34,735 nucleotides of DNA, from the NCBI GenBank assembly GCA_013416795.1, contig RQSC01001079.1, positions 105,894 through 140,628 on the forward strand, written 5' to 3'. The notes beneath the pieces were generated by a model that saw only the letters and a program-made list of their open reading frames with translations, was not told the origin of the DNA and did not search any database. This document shows positions 1 through 7,209 of the stretch, in pieces (positions within the stretch are counted from its first letter, which is position 1; the number at the start of each line of letters is the position of its first letter). The DNA comes from Prasinococcaceae sp. CCMP 1430. Lineage: Eukaryota; Prasinodermophyta; Palmophyllophyceae; Prasinococcales; Prasinococcaceae. Made by a program: the position numbers and the translations under genes.

Positions 1-2439
1 GCGGGCGCGGCGCCGCCCCGCGCGCCGCTGCGGCTCGCCGAGGGGCGCGACGCGTACGCGGCGCTCGGCGTCCACCCGCGCGCCTCGCAGGCGGACCTCA
101 AGAGGGCGTACAAGGCGCTCGTGCGCGAGTTCCACCCCGACAAAAACCAGGACCCCGCCGCGGCCGATCGCTTCATGGAGGTGCAGAAGGCGTGGGAGGC
201 CGTCGGGGAGGAGGCGAAGCGCGAAGCGTACGACGACAGCAAGCGCCAGCGGCAGCACCAGCACCGCGCAGACCGCGGTGGCGCGCGCGGCGCGCGCGGT
301 GGCGGCTTCGGTGGGTTCGAGTCGCGCGAGTTTGCGCGCACCGAGGCGATCCCGAGCGAGACCGTCACGCTCACAAAGGCGAGCTTCGCGCGCACGGTGC
401 TCGGGCCGCGCTCGGGCGCGTGGCTCGTGCAGGTGTACGCGGACGCGAGCGCGGAGTGCCAGCGCCTCGCACCGCTGTGGGAAAACGCTGCACGCTCACT
501 GCAGGGAGCCGTGCACCTCGGACGCGTCGACGCCAAGGCGCAGTACGCGCTCGCCGCGCAGCTCGCCGGAGGCCGCGAGCTGCGTCCAAACAGCCTGCCG
601 ATCGTGGTGGCGTTTGCCGAGGGCTGCCGCGACGCGGCGTGCGGCGTGCGGCTACGCGGCGCCGAGCGCGGCGGGCTCAAACTGGATGCGCTCACGGCAT
701 TCGCCATGGACGAAGCGGCCATGCTCGATGCCGTGCCGGAGGTGACCCTCGAGAGCGTCGCAAATCAGCTGCTCGAAGCGACGCCGGAGCACAAGGTGCG
801 CGTGCTCGTGGTGACGACCAAGGCCGGCAGCGGGTCGGGCGGAGGCTCGGTGAAGCTCCGTCGGCTGGCGACCGAGCGCCGCATGACGCACGCGTTCGCC
901 GTCGCCCGCTATCGCGAGGCAGACGCGGCGCAGTGGCGCAAGAGCTTTGGCATCCGCTCAGCGCCAGCCATCCTCCTCCTTCGCGAGGAAGGCGAGGAGC
1001 CGTATGTGCATCACGGCGCCGCCTCGTACGAGGAGCTGGTGGCGCTCCTCTCGGAACACGGCTCGTTGGCCCTGCCGCCGCTGCGGAGCGCAAGGCGCGC
1101 GCTCTGGATGGGATGCGACGCATTCGGTGAGAGTGCAAGCGACGAGGCATCCGACGCGCGCGTGTGCCTGGTCCTCGTGGCGCGCGCGGGCGACAGGGAG
1201 GCGAAGGCGGCACGCAGGGCGCTGCGCGGGGCGCGCTCGCTTGCTGTCATTGAAGGCGAGAGCGCGGGTGTAGGAGCAGCTCTCGAGCGTCGCGAGCTTG
1301 CGTTTGCGTGGCTCGATGCGGACGTGCAGATCGACGCCGCGCGCGCGCTGTTGGAGCTCGCCGGGCGCAAAGGCGGCGTCCCTGGTTCCGGCGGAACGCC
1401 GACCCTCGTGGCCCTGTGGCCCGCCTCCGGCACGGTCGAGGCGTACGGGCCAGCGATTGCCGACACGCGCACGGGCCGTGCGGCCATCCTCGCGTTTGCG
1501 CACCTTGCGCTAGGCAAAAGCGAGCAGGGCTTGCGTGTCAAGGGCGGCCGCCTCCCCGCGCTGGTCGACCAGGACGAGCCCACTTCACTCGAGCGCCTCG
1601 CCGGCCGGCTGCGAGCCGCCCGGCGCGCCGTGGTCCGCCGCGCGATGGGGATCGCCGAGGACGCCGTGGCGGGCCAGGGCGGCTGGCTTGTGCCTGTCGG
1701 CGGCGCCATCCTCGTCCTTCTGCTGCCACGCATACTCGCGGCGCCGAAGTCGCCCGAGCAGAAGCGCAGGGAGGCTGCCGCCAAGGCGCCACTCGTGCCC
1801 GGCAAGCTGCGCGTGCTGAACACGCAGACGGAGAGGCTTATCCCCAAGCGAGGGGTGTACGTGGCCGTCATTGTCAAGCCCCCGATGCCAGATACGCCAG
1901 CTCCTGGCGTGGAGAGCGAGGATGGCGTGGAGCAGCAACAGCACAAACACCAGGCGGTCCTGCTCGCGCACATGCGCAGCGCACTCGAGCAGGGAAACCG
2001 GCTCGCGGAGCACTTCAAGGGCGAGAAGCGCGTGCGCGTCATGGGCGTTGACAGCAGCATGGCGCCTGGCTGGGTGCGCTTGGCGGATGCACTCAAAGAG
2101 GGTGCGGGCCTGGAAGGCGCCGCGCACGGCCACCAGGCCAATCCCGGCCAGAAGGTCGTTCCTTACCTGGTCACGGTGTGGCACCCAAGCCGCACTAAGG
2201 TCGCCGTGGTGGGACTGCTGCCCGAGGTGGACAAGATGGGCAAATCAATGCCCGAGCTGACTGCGGCGCGCATCGAGCGCCTGCTAGACGGCAGTGCGAC
2301 GTGGGTCCCGGCCAGCTGGCCGAAAGCGCCGCTGCCGAGGGACAGGGCGACGGTGAGCGGCAGCAAGGCGAGCGCACCTTCACCGTTGGAATCTCACCCC
2401 ACCCCACGCGGGGCGGCGCCGGCCTCGGGCAACGGCTAG
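1..2439 (+). CDS. J-domain / thioredoxin-like membrane protein (DNAJC16-like), 5' partial
   Basis: Reading frame 1 is open from the window edge to TAG at 2437-2439, so the start lies outside (812 residues present). The J domain is seen from about residue 17, with the HPD motif at residue 45 that stimulates Hsp70 ATPase. A thioredoxin-like fold follows (about residues 120-200). Its CxxC site reads S-A-E-C (residues 150-153), so the first catalytic Cys is Ser and the domain is probably not a dithiol oxidoreductase. A second thioredoxin-like segment (about 270-355) ends in a SAPAILLL strand. One hydrophobic segment near residues 561-583 looks like a membrane anchor. J + Trx-like repeats + one TM is the DNAJC16/ERdj8 layout, an ER protein, so ER membrane is inferred. 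It converges on CCDC113 with a 187-bp spacer. Confidence 0.75.
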   Translation, partial: AGAAPPRAPLRLAEGRDAYAALGVHPRASQADLKRAYKALVREFHPDKNQDPAAADRFMEVQKAWEAVGEEAKREAYDDSKRQRQHQHRADRGGARGARGGGFGGFESREFARTEAIPSETVTLTKASFARTVLGPRSGAWLVQVYADASAECQRLAPLWENAARSLQGAVHLGRVDAKAQYALAAQLAGGRELRPNSLPIVVAFAEGCRDAACGVRLRGAERGGLKLDALTAFAMDEAAMLDAVPEVTLESVANQLLEATPEHKVRVLVVTTKAGSGSGGGSVKLRRLATERRMTHAFAVARYREADAAQWRKSFGIRSAPAILLLREEGEEPYVHHGAASYEELVALLSEHGSLALPPLRSARRALWMGCDAFGESASDEASDARVCLVLVARAGDREAKAARRALRGARSLAVIEGESAGVGAALERRELAFAWLDADVQIDAARALLELAGRKGGVPGSGGTPTLVALWPASGTVEAYGPAIADTRTGRAAILAFAHLALGKSEQGLRVKGGRLPALVDQDEPTSLERLAGRLRAARRAVVRRAMGIAEDAVAGQGGWLVPVGGAILVLLLPRILAAPKSPEQKRREAAAKAPLVPGKLRVLNTQTERLIPKRGVYVAVIVKPPMPDTPAPGVESEDGVEQQQHKHQAVLLAHMRSALEQGNRLAEHFKGEKRVRVMGVDSSMAPGWVRLADALKEGAGLEGAAHGHQANPGQKVVPYLVTVWHPSRTKVAVVGLLPEVDKMGKSMPELTAARIERLLDGSATWVPASWPKAPLPRDRATVSGSKASAPSPLESHPTPRGAAPASGNG

Positions 2440-2626
2440 CGGCTGCCAGTGCAGGGTGGGCGGCAGTGCGCGCCAGCCGATTCAGAAACGCGCGCGCGCG
2501 GGTGACCCGCGCCCAGAAAACGATAATATGCACGCTGCACTGTGTGCTCCCCCTTTTGTCCTCCTGACGGAGGTCCACCGCCGTGTGTTTGCACGTGATT
2601 CGTGTGTATGTGTACAGATTTACCGC

Positions 2627-3943
2627 CTAGGGCGACCTGAGAGTGTAGGCACCCAAACCGCTCGTGCCGCGCCGCGAGCCCGTGAGGGAACGGCCGCCGG
2701 GCGAGGCGACGCTCGAGGTGTTGTGCATGCCCAGCGTGCGCGTGGCGTTGCGAACGCGTCGCGCCGTCATGGTGGTGATTTCCACCTTGCGATCGAGGTC
2801 GGTGATCTTTTTCTCTAGGTCCTCCGCCTCCGCCTTGACGCTAATGTAGTCCATGATGGTGGGCACCTCCGGATTCGCTTGCTCAGCGCGCAGCGCGCGA
2901 TTTGTGCGCTCGGCGGCTCGGATGTCCTTGTTCACGCGCTCGATGTCGCTCTCAAATTTCCGCAGCTGACCCTCGCGCTCTTTTGTCTCGCGCGACAGCC
3001 GCGTGCCCTGCGAGGCCAGCGCCGCAAGCTTCCCCTTGAGCGAGTTGAGCGCCAGGACCGTCTTGCCAGTGGTCAGCTTGAGCCTGAGCAGCTCGTTGTT
3101 GCGCTCCTCTATGCGCTCTAGGTACTGCTGGTTTTCGATCTTCAGCTGGTCGAAGTCGATCACGTGAAGCATCTCGCCCTGCTCCTCTTTCTTGTGAAGC
3201 TGTGCCTCGCTCTTGGCGATCTGCGACTTTAGCGTCTTGTTCTTCCCGCGCAGCTTTTCTGCGTGCGCATCCTTGAGCCGCAGGCCGTCCTCTAGGAAGC
3301 GCGAGACTTTCTCGCTCTCTATCTTGCCCGTCCTAGAGTTCTCCCCCCCGAGAACCACGTCGCGCTTGAACTCGTAGGTGTTTTTCTTGGAGCCTGCGAT
3401 GCGCAAGTCCTCCTCCTCGAGCAGCGCGCCAAGCGCGTCCTCCGCGCGAGTGCGCGAGGCGTCGAGGGCTGCGCGTGTTTCGCGCAGCGCCTCCACCTCC
3501 GCCACGACAATCTCCGCCTTCTGCTCGACGCTCAGCAGCTCACCCATGCGCCCGCCCTCTCCCACCTCCTCCACGGACCCGGCTGCGTGCGGCGCGACGC
3601 GATCGATGTACGCCTGCAGAAGGGCGTTCTCGTGCTCGAGGGAGGACACGGCCGCGCGCCGCTCCTCGGCCTCAGCGCGCACCGCCGCCAGCGCAGCCTC
3701 GTCTGACGCGGCAGCGACGGAGATCGACCCTTCGGGCGGCGCGGGCGACGGCGACTGCGCGGACGGCGACTGCGCCGAAGGCGACTGCGCCGAAGGCGAC
3801 TGTGCCGACGGCGATGACGGCAACTGCTCCGACGGCGACTGCGCCGACGGCGACGGCGCCGACGGCGAAGGCGATGCCGCGCCCTCGCCGCCGTCCTCTG
3901 CCGCGCCGGCGCCGCCGCCGGCCGCCTCCGCCTCGGCCGACAT
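2627..3943 (-). CDS. CCDC113: Coiled-coil axonemal protein CCDC113/CFAP263
   Basis: A 438-residue protein; the start ATG at 3943 has a good context (ACAATGT), although the frame is open further upstream. The first 70 residues are low complexity with PSAQS-type repeats. The rest is long coiled coil with the CCDC113/CCDC96 (DUF4201) signature: a LSVEQK segment, the block FDQLKIENQQYLERIEERN, an ELLRLKL...TGKTVLALN stretch, and a terminal P..MDYI...LEKK....RKVEI block. Known CCDC113 proteins sit at the axonemal doublet linking calmodulin-associated complexes, radial spokes and the nexin-dynein regulatory complex. The gene is divergent from MORN3, another ciliary gene, across a 529-bp GC-rich spacer. 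The last 35 residues are Ser/Gly/Thr-rich and not conserved. The sibling CCDC96 is the main alternative, but overall length and the C-terminal block favour CCDC113. Confidence 0.82.
   Translation of the reverse strand: MSAEAEAAGGGAGAAEDGGEGAASPSPSAPSPSAQSPSEQLPSSPSAQSPSAQSPSAQSPSAQSPSPAPPEGSISVAAASDEAALAAVRAEAEERRAAVSSLEHENALLQAYIDRVAPHAAGSVEEVGEGGRMGELLSVEQKAEIVVAEVEALRETRAALDASRTRAEDALGALLEEEDLRIAGSKKNTYEFKRDVVLGGENSRTGKIESEKVSRFLEDGLRLKDAHAEKLRGKNKTLKSQIAKSEAQLHKKEEQGEMLHVIDFDQLKIENQQYLERIEERNNELLRLKLTTGKTVLALNSLKGKLAALASQGTRLSRETKEREGQLRKFESDIERVNKDIRAAERTNRALRAEQANPEVPTIMDYISVKAEAEDLEKKITDLDRKVEITTMTARRVRNATRTLGMHNTSSVASPGGRSLTGSRRGTSGLGAYTLRSP
3751..3875 (-). repeat. 15-bp tandem repeats coding PSAQS
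   Basis: About eight imperfect 15-bp units inside the N-terminal region of the CCDC113 gene, encoding Pro-Ser-Ala-Gln-Ser type pentapeptides. Several adjacent units are identical or differ by one base, pointing to recent slippage expansion. Confidence 0.8.
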
Positions 3944-4472
3944 TGTGCTGCGGGCTCGCACCCGGGGCGGTGTAGGCGCACGCGCGCGCACACGCGCGCG
4001 CGCAGACACACGCGCGCACCCCCGCCCTCGCCCCCGCGCGCGTCCCAAAGCGGCGCGCTCGAAAAAAATTAAGGTCCTTCTCTGAGGGGCGATTTCGGAT
4101 GCGTTTTGCCCTGCGTTCGTTCCCCGTCGTCGCAACGCTCAGCTGTGCGCGCGCGCGCGCGTGCCGCGGGGGGTCCGCGGCGCGCGCCGCCGTCACGGCG
4201 CGCGCGGGCGGGCTCAAGCCCCCCCTCCCCCCCCCCTCATCCTCAGGACGCTCGCTTGGCCGAGGGCGCGCGCGGGGCGCCTTGGTTCGGAGGGGTTGGC
4301 TCGAGAGCGCGGGCGCGCCCGCGGGCGCGGCGGTGTCGCGGACGAACGGCGGCGCCGCGAACGACCCCGCCGGTCCTCACCGCGTGCGCGCGCAGGAGGG
4401 GCGCGAGCGGCGGCGGGGTGGAGGCGGACGCGGCGACACGCGCGCGCAGCGGGGCCTCACAAGGGTCTGGCG
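3944..4472. promoter_or_regulatory. Divergent intergenic region between CCDC113 and MORN3
   Basis: This 529-bp spacer lies between two start codons pointing away from each other. It is made of alternating GC/CA low-complexity sequence (for example around 3976-4015 and 4146-4165) and a C-rich run near 4220-4238. A short A-rich stretch sits at 4060-4072. It must hold the 5' ends of both ciliary genes, so a bidirectional promoter is the simple reading. No TATA box or X-box was recognised by eye. Confidence 0.45.
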
Positions 4473-5297
4473 ATGGCACCCCCGTCGACGGGAGGCAGCC
4501 TCGTCGGCGCCGACGGCGGGTGGCAACCCGAGCGGAGCACGTGCGCGCGCGCGCAGACCGCGCGGGGTGAAAACGCTGAAAAACGCTGGCGCACCGCCGA
4601 GCGCCTGTCGGCCAAGGACGGCGAGAGGCACACTGTGTACTTGCCTGGGAGCGGCAACTACAAAGGCTCGTGGAAGTCCAACCTCAAGCACGGGAAGGGG
4701 ACGATGGTGTACACCTCCAAGGACAAGTACGAGGGCGAGTGGGTGCGAGATAAGCGCGAGGGCCTGGGGACGCTGTGGAAGTACCTCGGCCGGGGCAAGT
4801 TCCGCGTGCAGTACCACGGCAGCTGGGCGGCGGACCTCCCTGACGGGCGCGGCGTGTTCTACGAAGATGGAGGGGATCGGTACGAGGGAGAGTGGCGCGC
4901 GGGCTTGCGCCACGGGCGGGGGCGCCAGAGCTACGGCGGCCGCCCCAGCGACGGGTTTGGAGCGGACGTGTACGAGGGCCAGTGGGTCGACGGCGAGCGC
5001 TCGGGCAAGGGCACGCTCACGCTCGCGTCGGGGGACGTCTACACGGGGCACTGGCAGCACGACGTCAAACACGGCCAGGGGAGCTACGTCTATCTCACAA
5101 AGGGGAAGCGGTACGATGGCACGTGGAAGGACGGCTCGCCGGTGTGCGGGTCGTACTCCGACGTCGCGCCCCAGGGCGAGCGGCCGGTGGGTCCTAACGG
5201 AAAGGTCCCTGCCGCCCTCCCCACGCTCGAGCTGGAGGACGCCGAGGCGGTGCTCGCCGGACGGCGCGCCGAGCTCGCCGCGGGGGACCAAGAGTAG
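4473..5297 (+). CDS. MORN3: MORN repeat-containing protein 3
   Basis: A 274-residue protein (start ATG at 4473 in context GCGATGG; the frame is open upstream but low complexity). About seven MORN units run from residue 60 to 225, each of the form YxGxWxxxxxxGxGxxxY (for example YKGSW, YEGEW, YHGSW, YEGQW, YTGHW, YDGTW). The third unit has the LGRGKFRVQYHGSW insertion typical of MORN3, and the tail LELEDAEAVLAGRRAEL matches the conserved C-terminal helix of that protein, so it is assigned to MORN3 rather than to generic MORN proteins. MORN3 belongs to a small complex in flagella and the male germ line. The gene is divergent from CCDC113 and convergent with EMC2. Confidence 0.83.
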   Translation: MAPPSTGGSLVGADGGWQPERSTCARAQTARGENAEKRWRTAERLSAKDGERHTVYLPGSGNYKGSWKSNLKHGKGTMVYTSKDKYEGEWVRDKREGLGTLWKYLGRGKFRVQYHGSWAADLPDGRGVFYEDGGDRYEGEWRAGLRHGRGRQSYGGRPSDGFGADVYEGQWVDGERSGKGTLTLASGDVYTGHWQHDVKHGQGSYVYLTKGKRYDGTWKDGSPVCGSYSDVAPQGERPVGPNGKVPAALPTLELEDAEAVLAGRRAELAAGDQE

Positions 5298-5699
5298 GCG
5301 ACGCGATGCACAGGGCGGCTGAGGGCGGGCGGGAGCCGGCGCCGGGATTTGCGTCGCGCGGCGCGGCGCAGCCGCGCCGATGGGGGCGCGCGCGCGCCGC
5401 TGGTACCCACGGCGCTGTATATAACGCACGGGAGCGGTGCGTGGCGTGCCCAAGCGTACACACTAAGAACAGGCAGCAACTCCTCGATTCGTGCGCCGCA
5501 GTTCTCGCGCGGGAGCCGGGAGGCCGGCTATCGCGTTCAGTCGAGCTTGATTAAGGCCCGCTCGGGCGGGCACGAATGTTACACGGCGCGCGGCGTGGCC
5601 ATTCGGAGACGCATGGGCTCCACGGCAGGATGGTGCACTGGCTGCCCTTTCACCACAGCCCGACCGCGCCCGGCCCGTCCACCCCTCTCACATCGGAAT
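5298..5699. other. Intergenic spacer between convergent MORN3 and EMC2
   Basis: 402 bp between two stop codons. It holds both 3' UTRs. A GTATATAAC stretch (5416-5424) and a GTACACACTAAG segment (5456-5467) are the only AT-richer pieces. No gene is seen. Confidence 0.5.
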
Positions 5700-6854
5700 C
5701 TACGTTGTCATCGCGCTGGTCGTCTCGTCGTCCGCACTCCGCGCCCCACCCTTGGGCTTGTCGTAGCACCCCAATGACGTCAGCACGTCGGCTACCATCT
5801 CCGCGTGCGGTGAATCCGCCTGCCTGTACAACGACTTGATCCTGTTTGCGGCGAGAGAGAAGAGCTTGGCCTCCTCCGCCGACCGAGCGTGCTTGTTCCC
5901 GGCGCCGCGAAGGGCCTGTGCGCATGCTGCCAGCCCGTACAGCGCACGCGCACCGTGCCCCCCGCCAAGCTCCACCGCCGCCGCGAAGTACCGTTTCGCG
6001 GCTAGCACATTCTCGGCGCCCCCCATTGTGTACAGCACCTCGGCATAACGCAGGTGTCGCTTCTGCTCGTGCGGTGCCGCGAGCACGAGTTCCTCCAGAC
6101 AGAACGCTGCCTGCTTGTACATGCTCAGCTCCAGGTAGAGCTCCGCGAGCTCCGCCCAGGCCTCCTGATCGGCGGCGTAGTTCTCAAGGTACTCGTTGAG
6201 ACGCTTGATGGCATCGATGGGCCCCGAGCGCGCACGAGCGAGCGCCGCGCGCCTCTTCATCGCGTCCGCGTTGGTCTTGTCCTTCTCGAGCAGGTCGGCG
6301 TACACCTTCTCGGCCGCATCGTAATCGCCGCGCGCCTCGAAGGCCATGCCCTGCAGGCGCGCAACGCGCGCCGAGTCGGGAAACTTGGCCTGCAGCGCCG
6401 ACAGCGTCTGTGACACCAGCTCCGGTGCATTGAAGTCGCACGCCGCGAGGCACACCTGTACGCGCAGCGCCAGACGCGGGCCGACACCAGGCACGCCGCC
6501 GCATCGTTAGGGTTGCTGATCTGCACAACGCGCCGGCGCCGGCGTCACCGGGCGCATGCTTGCGGGCGGGCGGAGGCGCGGGCGCTTTACACACCTGCTC
6601 GTACACCACGTACAGCTCGTCGCCCAGCGCGGCCCTGTCGTCCGCGCGCGAGAGCAGCTCCGCGCCGATGGTCGCCACGGCCTCCGGTCGCCGCACGCGC
6701 TGCGCTCGCGCCAGCCGCAGGTACTCGCGACGCCGCCCGTCCGCTCGCCCAACCGCCCGCCCCACCGGCCGAACGCGCCGCCGCGCGCGCCCTCCCCGGC
6801 CTCGAGCAGCTCGGCCTCGAGGGCGTCCATGCGCCGCGCGTCCACGCTCGGCAT
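5700..6854 (-). CDS. EMC2: ER membrane protein complex subunit 2 (TPR protein)
   Basis: Two exons. Exon 2 (6455-5700) encodes 251 residues of TPR helices with the EMC2 signature: YDAAEKVYADLLEKD, KRRAALARARSG, AIKRLNEYLENYAADQEAWAEL then AELYLELSMYKQAAFCLEEL. Exon 1 ends with LGDELYVVYEQ and a GTGTGT donor at 6594; the acceptor TACAG is at 6456, so the intron is 139 bp, phase 0, and the splice restores YEQ-VCLAAC as in EMC2 relatives. EMC2 is the cytosolic TPR scaffold of the EMC insertase for tail-anchored and multipass proteins. The only good ATGs (6854 and 6830) are out of frame with the conserved part of exon 1 (from about 6755): 260 nt to the donor instead of a multiple of three. A one-base indel in the GC-rich stretch 6740-6800, or an unseen small intron, is needed. 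Confidence 0.85.
6456..6594 (-). other. EMC2 intron (GT-AG, 139 bp)
   Basis: Donor GTGTGT directly after the CAG codon of YEQ, acceptor GCGTACAG before GTGTGCCTC. Phase 0. Removal joins two frames and restores a conserved EMC2 segment. Confidence 0.85.
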
Positions 6855-7209
6855 GGCGCGAGCCTCCTTCCCCCTACCCACCCCCCCACACCCGCGCTAC
6901 CCCCGCCCCGCCTGCGGGAGCGCCCACCCGCGCCGCAGCGCGCTGTGGCGCGGCAGCAGCCGCGCGCTCGCGCCCGCGCTCCGGAGCGCACCGCTCTCAT
7001 TTTGACCTAGAACATGTGATCGCCCGTGGGTAAAAATGTACTGTACACACTCTACGCGCGAATCTGGTATCAGTGTCGCCACTGCCGCAGCCGCAGCCGC
7101 AGCCGCCGGCCGCCGCCGGTGGGAGGAGGCCACACCCCACACGGCAAGCGCCGCGGGCTGAGGGCCTGCCCTCCCGCCCGCCTGCCTGCCTGCCTGCCTG
7201 CGTGGCGCG
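6855..7209. promoter_or_regulatory. Divergent spacer between EMC2 and the MYND-SET gene
   Basis: About 355 bp between two genes pointing away from each other. It contains a C-rich tract (6865-6905), the motif TGTACTGTACA at 7037-7047 in the only AT-richer stretch, and a CCTG tandem repeat near 7182-7200. It should hold both promoters. No canonical TATA box was recognised. Confidence 0.4.
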
